Positions 37,384 through 46,649 of a stretch of DNA of 64,000 nt are shown here, piece by piece. Position numbers and translations under genes: made by a program. The notes below the pieces were generated by a model. That model saw only the letters and a program-made list of their open reading frames with translations, was not told where the DNA came from and searched no databases. Position 1 is the stretch's first letter, and each line of letters opens with the position of its first letter. The DNA lies in assembly GCF_000621785.1 (NCBI RefSeq), contig NZ_JHXI01000010.1, positions 172,882-236,881 of the forward strand, given 5' to 3'. The stretch comes from Ruminococcus flavefaciens ND2009 (GTDB lineage: Bacteria > Bacillota > Clostridia > Oscillospirales > Ruminococcaceae).

Positions 37384-38538
37384 ATGGCTAAGCTGAAATT
37401 TTCAGAAAAGACCGACGGCGTCTGCATACACTGCCGCTTCACAGGCAGCGAGACCCTCAATGAAGCAGAATACAGATACTTTACCGATAACCGTATCAAG
37501 GGCTGGCTCACGCCAAGGTTCTCAGCTCCCGATAAGATAGAGTACACGGGCGCTCAGGGCGTCCCTCTCATAAACGTGCTGAAGCACGGCGTGGACAAGG
37601 AGCTTTACTACCGTATCGTTGCGGAGCTCCTGACTATAATGGACACCGCCGCCACCTGCGGCTTCAATATGCCCAATATCGTCCTTGACCCCAACTTCAT
37701 CACCTTTGACACCGAGAGGAAGGAGCTTTGGCTTTTCTACCTTCCCCTCTGGTACAATGAAAGCACCAATGACGGCATCGTCAACTGCCTCAGAAGGATC
37801 TCCACCTATGCGGAGTACAAGTCCAAGGCGGACTTTCACAGCGTTGACGGCTTCATGAACTTCATCTGCCGCGCCGACGGCTTCACAGTGGGCGAGGCCA
37901 TGGAATATATACGCAGAGAGGCTCCCGACGCGGTGCCTGCACCAAAAACGGCAGCAAGACCTGCATCACCACAGCCTGCGGCAAGACCTGCGGCACCCAG
38001 ACCCGCTGCAAGACCCGAGTTCAGCCGTCCCGAGGCTACGAGAGTGGCTGAGCAGCCCCGTCAGGCAGCTCCGCAGAACACCGCTCAGGCTATCATCAAC
38101 GAGATAAACCGCGGCTCACAGGAGTACCTCCACACTCAGGAGCCAAAGCTTCCCGAGCCAAAGGTCATTCCCTCTCTCAGCGAGGAGAAGCGGAGTGCAG
38201 TCCCCGAGCTGAAAAAGCGTGATATTCCCAGACCTGCGGTAAAATATCCCACACTTACAAGACGTGCCACTGGCGTTACCGTCAACATCGACAAGCCCGT
38301 TTTCAGAATAGGCAAGGAGCGCGACCGCGTTGACTTCTGCGTCACAGAGAACAGAACTGTCAGCCGCCTCCACGCCACTATCTACACCCGTAACGGCTCC
38401 TGCTTCGTCGAGGACAACAACTCTACCAACAGGACCTACATAAACGGCACTCCCGTTCTTCCCGACAGAGAGATAAAGCTGAAAAGCGGCGACGTGCTGA
38501 AGCTTTCCGACGAGGAATTCGACTTTATCGACGGTTGA
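37384..38538 (+). CDS. FHA-domain protein with N-terminal DUF6382-like region
   Basis: A 384-residue cytoplasmic protein. Residues 1-180 resemble the domain found with FHA modules in clostridia (LTPRFSAPDKIEYTGAQG, WLFYLPLWY). A proline/alanine/arginine-rich low-complexity linker (about 185-245) follows, then a C-terminal FHA domain (FRIGKERDRVDF...SRLHATIY...NSTNRTYING) that binds phosphothreonine. The ATG at 37384 follows AGAAGGGAG. With the PP2C phosphatase next door it suggests Ser/Thr phospho-signalling; no kinase gene is in this cluster. Confidence 0.87.
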   Translation: MAKLKFSEKTDGVCIHCRFTGSETLNEAEYRYFTDNRIKGWLTPRFSAPDKIEYTGAQGVPLINVLKHGVDKELYYRIVAELLTIMDTAATCGFNMPNIVLDPNFITFDTERKELWLFYLPLWYNESTNDGIVNCLRRISTYAEYKSKADFHSVDGFMNFICRADGFTVGEAMEYIRREAPDAVPAPKTAARPASPQPAARPAAPRPAARPEFSRPEATRVAEQPRQAAPQNTAQAIINEINRGSQEYLHTQEPKLPEPKVIPSLSEEKRSAVPELKKRDIPRPAVKYPTLTRRATGVTVNIDKPVFRIGKERDRVDFCVTENRTVSRLHATIYTRNGSCFVEDNNSTNRTYINGTPVLPDREIKLKSGDVLKLSDEEFDFIDG

Positions 38539-38559
38539 TACCGCCCTATGGGGGTAATT

Positions 38560-39327
38560 ATGGATTACATCACAGCCTGCGATACCGACATCGGTATCTC
38601 AAAGAAAATAAATCAGGACAGCGTCTGCGTCAAGACCGCCAACACCGCCACGGGCAAGGCGGCTCTGGTACTGGTGTGCGACGGCATGGGCGGTCTCTCA
38701 CGGGGAGAGCTTGCCAGCGCAGAGGTGGTCAGAAGCTTCGCTGAATGGTTCGATGCGGAGCTTCCCTTCGAGCTCCCGGACTGGGACTGGAAGACCGCCG
38801 CAAGAAACGTCATCAGCCGCCTGAGAAGGCTAAACGCCATACTCATGGACTACGGCGCCCACAACGGCATACAGCTTGGCACCACCGCAACAGGACTCAT
38901 CGCCGTAAACGAGGGCTTCATGACCTTCCATGTGGGCGACAGCCGTATATACAGAATATCCGACAAGCTCAGCCAGATAACCGACGACCATACCTTCGTC
39001 AACCGCGCTGTGAAAATGGGAAAAATGACTCCGGAGGAGGCTCTCACCGACCCGAGAAGGAACGCCCTGGTGCAGTGCATAGGCGTAACAGGCGAGGTAG
39101 CTCCCGAGGTGAGACTGGGCACATTTGAAAGCAACACCAACTTTATGATATGCTCCGACGGCTTCCGCCATGTTCTTACGGAAAAGGAGCTTTTTGAGGA
39201 GCTGTCTCCCGAAAAAACACCCGACAGAAAAGCAATGAAGTCACAGCTCCGCGGACTTATCGAGACAGTCAAAAGCAGGAACGAAAACGACAATATCACC
39301 GCTGCATTGTTCCGTGCAGAGCTGTAA
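38560..39327 (+). CDS. PP2C-family protein phosphatase
   Basis: A 255-residue PPM-type Ser/Thr phosphatase. Metal-binding aspartates occur in the early NQDS segment, VCDGMGGLSRGE, and SDGFRHVLT, with a final NDNITA motif. I prefer ATG 38560 (GGGGG five bases upstream); ATG 38548 is in frame but lacks a site. No membrane segment, so cytoplasmic, probably removing phosphates recognised by the adjacent FHA protein. Confidence 0.9.
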   Translation: MDYITACDTDIGISKKINQDSVCVKTANTATGKAALVLVCDGMGGLSRGELASAEVVRSFAEWFDAELPFELPDWDWKTAARNVISRLRRLNAILMDYGAHNGIQLGTTATGLIAVNEGFMTFHVGDSRIYRISDKLSQITDDHTFVNRAVKMGKMTPEEALTDPRRNALVQCIGVTGEVAPEVRLGTFESNTNFMICSDGFRHVLTEKELFEELSPEKTPDRKAMKSQLRGLIETVKSRNENDNITAALFRAEL

Positions 39328-39347
39328 CGGCAAAAAGGAGTGATCCT

Positions 39348-39581
39348 ATGACAAGAGACGAATTGCTGGTCATCGCAGCAGCCGCTGCGGCTTTCGTCAT
39401 TATAAACATCATCATGTGGAGCATTATCGCTGCAAAAGAGCGAAAGGCAAAGGGAATCGCCGCTCCGCAGACCGAGACTGCTGAGGACAACGTCAGCAGC
39501 GTACCTGCGTCAGCTGCCGCAGAGGGGTTCGTATTGGTAGACAATACGGTCATCGTCCACACCAAGGACAGGATCATCTGA
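39348..39581 (+). CDS. Small single-pass membrane protein
   Basis: A 77-residue protein with one membrane helix (about residues 6-26) followed by a short charged, alanine-rich tail. AAAAAGGAGTGAT gives a convincing start. Not recognised; position suggests membership of the FHA/PP2C operon. Confidence 0.7.
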   Translation: MTRDELLVIAAAAAAFVIINIIMWSIIAAKERKAKGIAAPQTETAEDNVSSVPASAAAEGFVLVDNTVIVHTKDRII

Positions 39582-39654
39582 GGATATAACCGTTCCTGTA
39601 ACAAGGATGACGGTTTATCATATATTTTTTCATGATATAGGAGGAAAATCAAAC

Positions 39655-40026
39655 ATGAAACTGGCATTCAAGATCATGACTATCTTTATCCTGGTAGTCA
39701 ACTGCATCGCCGCTGTAGCGGGTATAATCGCAGCAACGGCAGCAAACAAGGCAACAGAGGGCAAATCCGCGGGAGAAGCAGCTGTGGGAGGCTTCGCTGT
39801 TCTCCTGATAGTTCTCTCCCTCATACCCGTGGGGCTCACCATTTATATGGCGATATGCGGTCTGAGACGGGATTACAGCCTTTGCTTCAAGCTCTCGGCG
39901 GTACTTATGGTGCTCAACATCATCTCATTCATCGCTGCCGACAACAAGGGCTCAGCCATATTCTCGCTCATTCTTTCCGTGGCATACTGCTTCCTTTCAA
40001 AGAAAATGGACGACGGTGCCTATTAA
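39655..40026 (+). CDS. Small multi-pass membrane protein
   Basis: A 123-residue protein with four hydrophobic segments and a glycine/alanine-rich first loop. The ATG at 39655 follows AGGAGGAAAATC. Not recognised. Directly upstream of another membrane protein of unknown function in the same direction. Confidence 0.72.
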   Translation: MKLAFKIMTIFILVVNCIAAVAGIIAATAANKATEGKSAGEAAVGGFAVLLIVLSLIPVGLTIYMAICGLRRDYSLCFKLSAVLMVLNIISFIAADNKGSAIFSLILSVAYCFLSKKMDDGAY

Positions 40027-40065
40027 AAACGCGCAATACATACACATCGCTGAAAGGAGAGACTA

Positions 40066-40755
40066 ATGTATAATCAGTCTGAGGCAGAACAGATAGCAAG
40101 ACAGCGCGAACTCGCCTTCAACAGAAATGCAAGGGGACAGGAATTCGCACACAATCTCGCTATCCTCAACCGCTGTAAAAAGAGCTATTCCATAATGGGC
40201 ATAGTATACTTCATACCGCTCATCATATACTTTATCGTGAGCCTTGCCTACGGCTTTATCACAGGCTCATTCACAGCATCCGTAATAGCTGTCTTTGAAT
40301 GTCCCCTGCTGGGATACCTGGCTCTCAGGAGCTTTTACAGCCATAAGGACATCACACTGATACTGATACTGGCTATACTCGGCGTAGTTCAGCTGATACT
40401 GTTCGTAGTGGCTCCACTTGAGCCGCAGGGCATATTCAAATTCAACATCGCAGGCAAATGCGGCTGGTTACACCTTATAATGGCTCTTATCGAGGGCAGT
40501 CTGGCGGTCTGGAACATGGTCACCAACATAGCCTATCACAAGCTTGAGGAAGCCGACGGCTTCCCCCACTTCAATGAGAGATTTTTCGAGCAGGAAATGG
40601 ATATTCGCGGAAGCGCCATTAAGGACCCCTATCAGCAGAAGTTGGAGGACCGCATGAGAACAGCCTCCGACGCCATGAATGACGCCGGCGCTTCGGGTCA
40701 GGAGCTCAGCAGGTATACCGAGGTACACACTCCCAGCGAAATGGACAGTATATAG
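40066..40755 (+). CDS. Membrane protein of unknown function
   Basis: A 229-residue protein: a charged N-terminal 40 residues, then four or five membrane helices (about 42-165), then a charged cytoplasmic C-terminal tail of roughly 65 residues. GAAAGGAGAGACT precedes the ATG. No family recognised. It ends the cluster before a strong terminator. Confidence 0.72.
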   Translation: MYNQSEAEQIARQRELAFNRNARGQEFAHNLAILNRCKKSYSIMGIVYFIPLIIYFIVSLAYGFITGSFTASVIAVFECPLLGYLALRSFYSHKDITLILILAILGVVQLILFVVAPLEPQGIFKFNIAGKCGWLHLIMALIEGSLAVWNMVTNIAYHKLEEADGFPHFNERFFEQEMDIRGSAIKDPYQQKLEDRMRTASDAMNDAGASGQELSRYTEVHTPSEMDSI

Positions 40756-40814
40756 CGTACAGGCATCTGTCAATGTGTATTTTTCACAGAAAATCAGCAA
40801 AAATTTCTGTAAAG

Positions 40815-40840
40815 AAAGGCGGCACGGAGCCGCCTTTTTT
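40815..40840 (+). terminator. Terminator before purB
   Basis: AAAGGCGGC-ACGGA-GCCGCCTTT followed by further Ts, closing the FHA/PP2C/membrane-protein cluster. Confidence 0.9.
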
Positions 40841-40841
40841 A

Positions 40842-40870
40842 TTGACATGGGCAGGTTATGATGATATAAT
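40842..40870 (+). promoter_or_regulatory. purB promoter
   Basis: TTGACA (40842-40847), 17-bp spacer, TATAAT (40865-40870): perfect consensus, directly abutting the preceding terminator. Confidence 0.88.
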
Positions 40871-40925
40871 TAAATTGATATTTTATGCGAAAAACGCAAA
40901 TGAATTTTAAAGGAGAACATTTCAA

Positions 40926-42365
40926 ATGAGCGGTAATATCAAAAGCTATGAAAGCCCTTTCTGTACACGTTATGCCAGTGAGGAGATGCAGTATGTCTTC
41001 TCTGCCGACAAGAAGTTCACCACCTGGAGAAGGCTGTGGGTGGCTCTGGCAAGAGCCGAAATGAAGCTGGGTCTCCCCGTTACCGAGGCTCAGGTAAAGC
41101 AGCTTGAGGAGCACATCAACGATGTGGACTATGAAATGGCTGCCGAGCGCGAAAAAATAACACGCCACGATGTTATGGCTCATGTTTTCACATACGGTCA
41201 GGCTTGTCCCGACGCCGCAGGTATCATACACCTGGGTGCTACATCATGCTATGTAGGCGATAACACAGACGTTATCATCATGCGCGACGCCCTGAAGATA
41301 GTCCGCAGAAAGCTCATCAACGTCATGAACAACCTGGCTAAGTTCGCAGAGGAGTACAAGTCTCTCCCCTGCCTGGCATATACTCACCTTCAGCCCGCCC
41401 AGCTCACAACCGTGGGCAAGAGAGCTACACTCTGGCTCAACGAGCTCCTCATGGACTTTGAGGACTTAGAGTACCGTATGTCCACACTGAAGCTCCTGGG
41501 CTCAAAGGGCACCACAGGCACTCAGGCTTCATTCATGGAGCTTTTCGAGGACGACACAGACAAGATAAAGCAGCTTGAGAAGATGATAGCCGAGGAAATG
41601 GGCTTCGATGCAGTAGTTCCCGTTTCGGGTCAGACCTACTCCCGTAAGGTGGACTCAAAGGTACTTGAGCTCCTCAGCGATATTGCTCAGACCGCAAGCA
41701 AATTCTCAAACGATATGCGTATCCTCCAGTCCTTCAAGGAGATGGAGGAGCCCAGAGAGAAGAAGCAGATAGGCTCTTCCGCTATGGCTTACAAGCGTAA
41801 CCCCATGCGCTGTGAGAGAATAACCTCCCTCGCACGCTATGTGATGATAGACAGCCTCAACCCTGCATTCACAGCAGGTACACAGTGGTTCGAGAGAACT
41901 CTCGACGACTCCGCAAACAAGCGTATCAGCGTTGCCGAGGCATTCCTTGGCGTTGACGCTATCCTCAACATCATGATGAACGTCACCAACGGCATTGTGG
42001 TATATCCTGAGATGATACGCCGCCGCGTCATGGCAGAGCTTCCCTTCATGGCAAGCGAGAACATCATGATGGACGCTGTAAAGAAGGGCGGAAACCGTCA
42101 GGAGCTCCACGACCGTATCATGGATTACTCCATGGAGGCAGGCGCTAACGTAAAGGTAAGAGGTCTCGACAACAACCTCTGCGAGCTCATCGAAGCCGAC
42201 CCCATGTTCATGGTAACAAAGGAGGAGCTTGACGCAGTTCTCAAGCCCGAGAACTACACAGGCAGAAGCTCACAGCAGGTGGACGAGTTCCTTGCTGAGT
42301 ACATCAATCCTATCCTCGAAGCCAACAAGGACATTCTCGGTGAAAGCTTTGAGATGAAGAACTGA
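40926..42365 (+). CDS. purB: Adenylosuccinate lyase
   Basis: A 479-residue member of the fumarase/aspartase superfamily that acts twice in purine synthesis (SAICAR to AICAR, adenylosuccinate to AMP). The signature loop SSAMAYKRNPMRCERI with its catalytic serine is intact, as are the THLQPAQ histidine segment and the GSKGTTGTQA stretch. A GGAGAACATTTCAA site precedes the ATG. Away from other pur genes and probably monocistronic. Confidence 0.96.
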   Translation: MSGNIKSYESPFCTRYASEEMQYVFSADKKFTTWRRLWVALARAEMKLGLPVTEAQVKQLEEHINDVDYEMAAEREKITRHDVMAHVFTYGQACPDAAGIIHLGATSCYVGDNTDVIIMRDALKIVRRKLINVMNNLAKFAEEYKSLPCLAYTHLQPAQLTTVGKRATLWLNELLMDFEDLEYRMSTLKLLGSKGTTGTQASFMELFEDDTDKIKQLEKMIAEEMGFDAVVPVSGQTYSRKVDSKVLELLSDIAQTASKFSNDMRILQSFKEMEEPREKKQIGSSAMAYKRNPMRCERITSLARYVMIDSLNPAFTAGTQWFERTLDDSANKRISVAEAFLGVDAILNIMMNVTNGIVVYPEMIRRRVMAELPFMASENIMMDAVKKGGNRQELHDRIMDYSMEAGANVKVRGLDNNLCELIEADPMFMVTKEELDAVLKPENYTGRSSQQVDEFLAEYINPILEANKDILGESFEMKN

Positions 42366-42609
42366 GCGCGGAGCCCGCGCTGCCTTGCCACGATGCCGCT
42401 CGTAAACTCGCTCACCTGTCATAAGAGGGCTTACCTGTACATCGCTTACGGTACAATCATATGGGACAGCTAAGGGCTAATGGCTCAGAATCGGCTATTT
42501 CACGCACTCTACGAAGCGTAGACTCCGCTTTTTATCATAATTCTACGGCTCATGGGTGTACTTTTTCTCCGCAGCATGATACACTTTTCTCAGAAAGGAG
42601 GACACATGA
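42366..42609. other. Intergenic region with hairpins
   Basis: AGCGCGG-AGC-CCGCGCT overlaps the purB stop (42365-42381) but lacks a T run; a second hairpin TCTACG-AAG-CGTAGA near 42512-42526 is followed by CTCCGCTTTTT and is the likelier purB terminator. An inverted GTGTA/TACAC pair before the regulator start could be its operator. No gene is seen. Confidence 0.4.
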
Positions 42610-43215
42610 ATGGATCAGGTAAAGATCGGTAAATTCATCTCTCAGATGAGAAAAGAAAAAGGACTTACACAGAAACAGCTTGGGGAAGAACTCCTTATCA
42701 GCGATAAGACAGTTTCCAAGTGGGAGACAGGCAAGGGTATGCCCGAGGTGTCCCTTATGTTACCCCTCTGTGAAAAGTTAGGTATCAATGTCAATGAGCT
42801 CCTCACGGGCGAGCGTATCCCCGACGAGGACTACAAAAAGAAAGCGGAGGAAAATATTATGAATATCATGCGTGAAAAAGAAGAAAGCATCAGAAAGATA
42901 ATTGTTTCTGTTATTGCGGGAGTTACAGGTATACTCGCAGGCTGTACACTCATACTCGTTTCAGGTGTATTCAATATGGAGACATGGCAGAGAGGTCTGC
43001 TCTTAGCCATAGGCATTATAGTTATGATCGGCGGAATAGCCGTTGCAGCCATCGAGGATATGACCGCAGGCACTTACGAGTGCAAGTACTGCGGAACTCG
43101 CTTCGTACCGTCTGCAGCGAGCTATCTCTTCGGTGTTCATACAATAACAAGGAGAAGTCTCACCTGCCCCAAGTGCGGCAAGCGTTCTTACTGCAAGCGC
43201 AGACTTACACATTAA
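42610..43215 (+). CDS. XRE-family regulator with membrane helices and zinc ribbon
   Basis: A 201-residue protein in three parts: an N-terminal HTH_3 domain (residues 7-62, GLTQKQLGEELLISDKTVSKWE), two membrane helices (about 97-117 and 125-147), and a C-terminal zinc ribbon with CKYCG and CPKCG pairs. AGAAAGGAGGA precedes overlapping ATGs; the one at 42610 is in the long frame. A membrane-tethered DNA-binding protein is inferred; the signal is unknown. Confidence 0.85.
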   Translation: MDQVKIGKFISQMRKEKGLTQKQLGEELLISDKTVSKWETGKGMPEVSLMLPLCEKLGINVNELLTGERIPDEDYKKKAEENIMNIMREKEESIRKIIVSVIAGVTGILAGCTLILVSGVFNMETWQRGLLLAIGIIVMIGGIAVAAIEDMTAGTYECKYCGTRFVPSAASYLFGVHTITRRSLTCPKCGKRSYCKRRLTH

Positions 43216-43251
43216 CTACGATATATCCGTCCCTATGACCAAGGAGATAAA

Positions 43252-44010
43252 ATGAAAAAAGCACTCACCATCGGCGGCGCCGTGCTGGGCGTCCTGCTGG
43301 CAGCTGCACTTGTTATATTTATATTCTTCCCGGGACTTCCCACATATTTAAAGGTAAAGCATAAATATGAGCATATCGACGACAGGGTCGCCGAATTCAA
43401 AACCGTATCCGCAGATGCGGATCTCGGAAGCTTTACTTTAAACGGCGTAAAGCTCAAAGCTCCCGCCGACTGGGAACCGAATACGACCGGTCACGGTCTT
43501 AGATCGTCAAGTGAAAAATCGTCGCTGCTGGTAATTAAAAACGATTATCAGAGCTACGAGAAAACTCTCAGCGATCTGGAAGCTCTCGGGTCCGAATACG
43601 ATCTCGACCCATGGAGCGGCTATAAATATACCGAAGAGGATTACAGGCATTTCTACAGCACTATCGGCATTGAGCCCCCTCAATACGGCTTGAATCTCCG
43701 TATGCTGTGGTATATGCGTGACGATGTCACTGCAAAGGACTGCCTAAGGCTCCGAGGAAAAGACAGAAAGGTGTTCCTTGAGGTAGCCGAGAGCAAGGAG
43801 GAATCCGCAAAGCTCGAAAATATGTGGAAAATAAAGGGCAGCGGCTTCCTGGCTTATGTAGGACAGATAATGTACCCGGGCTTTGACGGGAACACATGGA
43901 CGGTGAACATTTTTCCCGACGGAAATGAAAACGAACACTATACCGTGACCGTAAAATGCTCGGACGAAGCCCTGATAAAACAGATAATAAGCTCCATAGA
44001 GCTTGAATAA
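43252..44010 (+). CDS. Membrane-anchored protein, paralogue of 45174 gene
   Basis: A 252-residue protein with an N-terminal membrane anchor (residues 7-27) and an extracytoplasmic domain. Just after the anchor, FFPGLPTYLKVKHKYEHID matches FFPGIPYYYKCTHDLELRD in the gene at 45174, and the C-terminal NIFPDGNENEHYTVTVKCS region resembles that paralogue too. CCAAGGAGATAAA precedes the ATG. Not recognised. It ends 13 nt before rimM. Confidence 0.72.
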   Translation: MKKALTIGGAVLGVLLAAALVIFIFFPGLPTYLKVKHKYEHIDDRVAEFKTVSADADLGSFTLNGVKLKAPADWEPNTTGHGLRSSSEKSSLLVIKNDYQSYEKTLSDLEALGSEYDLDPWSGYKYTEEDYRHFYSTIGIEPPQYGLNLRMLWYMRDDVTAKDCLRLRGKDRKVFLEVAESKEESAKLENMWKIKGSGFLAYVGQIMYPGFDGNTWTVNIFPDGNENEHYTVTVKCSDEALIKQIISSIELE

Positions 44011-44023
44011 CAGAGGAAAACCA

Positions 44024-44527
44024 ATGAAAAAGGAATATCTGGAAGCGGGCAAGATAGTCACTACCCACGGTATACGGGGTGAAGTGAAGATAATGCCCTA
44101 CACCGACAGCCCCGACCTCCTTGCGGAGTTCGACAGGCTTTTTATAGGAAAAAATCACGAGGAAGTGTTCATTGAGCGCTCACGCGTGTTCAAGAATACA
44201 GTCATTGCCAAGATAGAGGGCATTGATACTCCCGAGGCGGCGGAGAAGCTCCGCAACAAGGTGCTGTATATGCACCGCGATGACCTTGAGCTGGACGAGG
44301 ACACCTACTTCATTCAGGACCTCATCGGTCTTGAGGTACGCGACGCCGATACGGACAGGGTCTACGGCAAGATCGCCGATGTCATGCAGACAGGCGCCAA
44401 CGACGTATACGTCATCAAGGGCGAAGACCGCGAGTACCTTGTGCCTGCTATCGGAGATGTGGTCATCTCAACGGACATTGACGGCGGCGTTATGACTATC
44501 CGCCCTCTGGACGGGCTTTTCGACTGA
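44024..44527 (+). CDS. rimM: RimM, 16S rRNA processing factor
   Basis: A 167-residue 30S maturation factor. N-terminal barrel (GKIVTTHGIRGEVKIMPYTD) and C-terminal PRC-barrel (YFIQDLIGLEV, GANDVYVIKG, LVPAIGDVV) are both present. The ATG at 44024 follows AGAGGAAAACC. RimM normally sits directly next to trmD; here two membrane-protein genes lie between them. Confidence 0.95.
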   Translation: MKKEYLEAGKIVTTHGIRGEVKIMPYTDSPDLLAEFDRLFIGKNHEEVFIERSRVFKNTVIAKIEGIDTPEAAEKLRNKVLYMHRDDLELDEDTYFIQDLIGLEVRDADTDRVYGKIADVMQTGANDVYVIKGEDREYLVPAIGDVVISTDIDGGVMTIRPLDGLFD

Positions 44528-44528
44528 T

Positions 44529-45119
44529 ATGAAAAAGAGCAATATCATCGCCATGACAGCGCTGTGCGCGGCTTTTGCAGCTATTGCAGCATGGTCTCTG
44601 TCAGTAAACGGCGGTCTCCCCGAAAGCTGGTACAGACTGCCCAAATGGGGTATTTCGGTTGTGGGGATAGTTTTCCTGCTCATGCTGTTCATACCCAATA
44701 TCATCTGGAGCAAAAAGCAGCCCGAGGGCTACGAGGAGGCTTCAAAGCGTGAGAACAAGGTGCTTCTGGCACTTGAACGGGCAGGAGAAGCGCTGGTATC
44801 AACTCTGGTGCTTATCGACAGACGCCTTGACAGCTTCTCAATCTCGCCGAGAACGGGCTACATGATACTTGCGCTTATACTGATGATACTCTACGAGCTC
44901 TACTGGCGGAAATATTTCCGGAGCAGCCGCACTCTGGCGGATATGTACTCGGACTACTGCGGTTTCCCCCTGGCAGGAGCTTCACTTCCCGTTTTTGCTG
45001 TATTCCTTCTGGGAATATACGCCTGCAGCGTCTTTCTTACTGCGGCGGCAGTCGTACTCGGCATAGGTCATATAGGCATTCATCTCATGCATAAAAAAGA
45101 TATAGAAAAAGAGATATAA
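44529..45119 (+). CDS. Multi-pass membrane protein of unknown function
   Basis: A 196-residue protein with about five membrane helices, lacking a recognisable family. The ATG lies immediately after the rimM stop, so it is probably translated by coupling. It separates rimM from trmD. Confidence 0.7.
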   Translation: MKKSNIIAMTALCAAFAAIAAWSLSVNGGLPESWYRLPKWGISVVGIVFLLMLFIPNIIWSKKQPEGYEEASKRENKVLLALERAGEALVSTLVLIDRRLDSFSISPRTGYMILALILMILYELYWRKYFRSSRTLADMYSDYCGFPLAGASLPVFAVFLLGIYACSVFLTAAAVVLGIGHIGIHLMHKKDIEKEI

Positions 45120-45173
45120 AGAACAAAGAACAAAAGAAAAACGGCGGTATTCCGCCAAAAGGAGGCACTCATC

Positions 45174-45899
45174 ATGAAAAAATTCTTAGGCATACTGTTT
45201 CTGCTCATCGTTATCGCTGTCGGGATCACGGCATATTTCTTCCCGGGCATACCTTATTACTATAAGTGTACCCACGATCTTGAGCTCCGCGATAACATCA
45301 CCCATGAGCTGCCCGCAGACCTTGCTCCCCTGCCCGATGACTTTGCGGACTATGCAAATCTTGGTATCCGCATGACTGCGTGGGGCGATATGGAAGCTCA
45401 GCACACCGGTGACAAAAATCAGGCGCTCTGGGAAAACAAGGACAAAAGCCATTCAATATCAATATACGCCGAAACTCTCAGCGAAAACTACGATTTTCTT
45501 GACAGAACGGGCATTTCCCATGAGGACCTTGACCGCTACTGCAAGGCTGTCAAGAAGACAACTCCCGAGACCGGCTATGAATTTGTAAAGCTGGTAGGCT
45601 CAATTACCATGGACGACTTCGATATACATGATATGAAGAACTCCAAGACCTTCTACAAAATGATGAGCATAAAAAATGACCTGTACATGGGCGTGGAGCA
45701 CCCTGTGGATCTGTACATCGTTGACGGCGTGGGCTATCACGGCTACATGGTCACCGCAGAAGCTCCCGAAAACCATAAGGAAGCCATTATCAATATCTAT
45801 CCCGATAAGAACAAGCGCAAAAGATACGTTATCGATCTCAGCTTTACCGACAGGGACGAGATACTTTCCATTGCAGGAAATATAAAGCTTACGGAATAA
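45174..45899 (+). CDS. Membrane-anchored protein, paralogue of 43252 gene
   Basis: A 241-residue protein with an N-terminal anchor (residues 4-22) and an extracytoplasmic domain sharing layout and the FFPG-x-P-x-Y junction with the gene at 43252; the C-terminal INIYPDKNKRKRYVIDLSF segment is the counterpart of NIFPDGNENEHYTVTV. AAAAGGAGGCACTC precedes the ATG. Function unknown. Followed by an AGGACCGC-TTCG-GCGGTCCT hairpin and then trmD. Confidence 0.72.
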   Translation: MKKFLGILFLLIVIAVGITAYFFPGIPYYYKCTHDLELRDNITHELPADLAPLPDDFADYANLGIRMTAWGDMEAQHTGDKNQALWENKDKSHSISIYAETLSENYDFLDRTGISHEDLDRYCKAVKKTTPETGYEFVKLVGSITMDDFDIHDMKNSKTFYKMMSIKNDLYMGVEHPVDLYIVDGVGYHGYMVTAEAPENHKEAIINIYPDKNKRKRYVIDLSFTDRDEILSIAGNIKLTE

Positions 45900-45950
45900 A
45901 CTATAAAAGGACCGCTTCGGCGGTCCTGTGTTCTTGAAAAGGAGAAAAAA

Positions 45951-46649
45951 ATGCATATTGAGATAGCAACTCTCTTTCCCGAAATGTGCGAAGCCGTTCT
46001 CGGCGAGAGCATAGTTGGACGCGCACGACGTGCGGAAAAGCTCAGCCTTCACTGCCGCCAGATAAGAGAATACACCCAGGACAAGCACCGCCGCGTGGAC
46101 GATACTCCCTACGGAGGCGGCATGGGTATGGTAATGCAGTGCGAGCCCATTTACAACTGCTACAAGGCGGTCTGCGAGGAGCTGGGTGCAAAGCCCCATA
46201 CTATATATATGTCCCCCAAGGGCAGAGTTTTCGATCAGAAGCGTGCTGTGGAGCTGTCAAAAATGGACAATATCCTCATCATCTGCGGCCACTATGAGGG
46301 CGTGGATCAGCGTGTTATCGACAAGATCGTGGACGAGGAGCTGTCCATCGGCGACTATGTGCTTACAGGCGGCGAGCTCCCTGCAATGGTGGTGGCTGAC
46401 GCTGTTGCCCGTATGTGCGAGGGCGTCCTCTCCGACGAGGTGTGCTTCACCGACGAGAGCATTTACAGCGGTCTGCTGGAGTATCCTCAGTACACACGCC
46501 CCGAGGTCTGGGAGGGTGAAGCCGTCCCCCCTGTGCTCCTTTCGGGTCATCACAAGAACATCGAGACCTGGCGTCATGAACAGAGCCTTAAAATAACAGC
46601 TGAAAGAAGGCCCGATCTTTTAGCTAAATATAAAGCAGAAAATGGCTGA
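45951..46649 (+). CDS. trmD: TrmD, tRNA (guanine-37-N1)-methyltransferase
   Basis: A 232-residue SPOUT methyltransferase making m1G37, which prevents frameshifting. The [13 protein letters not shown] loop, the trefoil-knot segment [12 protein letters not shown] and [12 protein letters not shown] are all present. AAAAGGAG precedes the ATG. rplS, its usual downstream neighbour, is absent here. Confidence 0.97.
   Translation: MHIEIATLFPEMCEAVLGESIVGRARRAEKLSLHCRQIREYTQDKHRRVDDTPYGGGMGMVMQCEPIYNCYKAVCEELGAKPHTIYMSPKGRVFDQKRAVELSKMDNILIICGHYEGVDQRVIDKIVDEELSIGDYVLTGGELPAMVVADAVARMCEGVLSDEVCFTDESIYSGLLEYPQYTRPEVWEGEAVPPVLLSGHHKNIETWRHEQSLKITAERRPDLLAKYKAENG

Noticed and set aside
42606..42632. Short ATG frame overlapping the XRE regulator start
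   Set aside because: Only eight codons; likely incidental to the overlapping ATGAATG.
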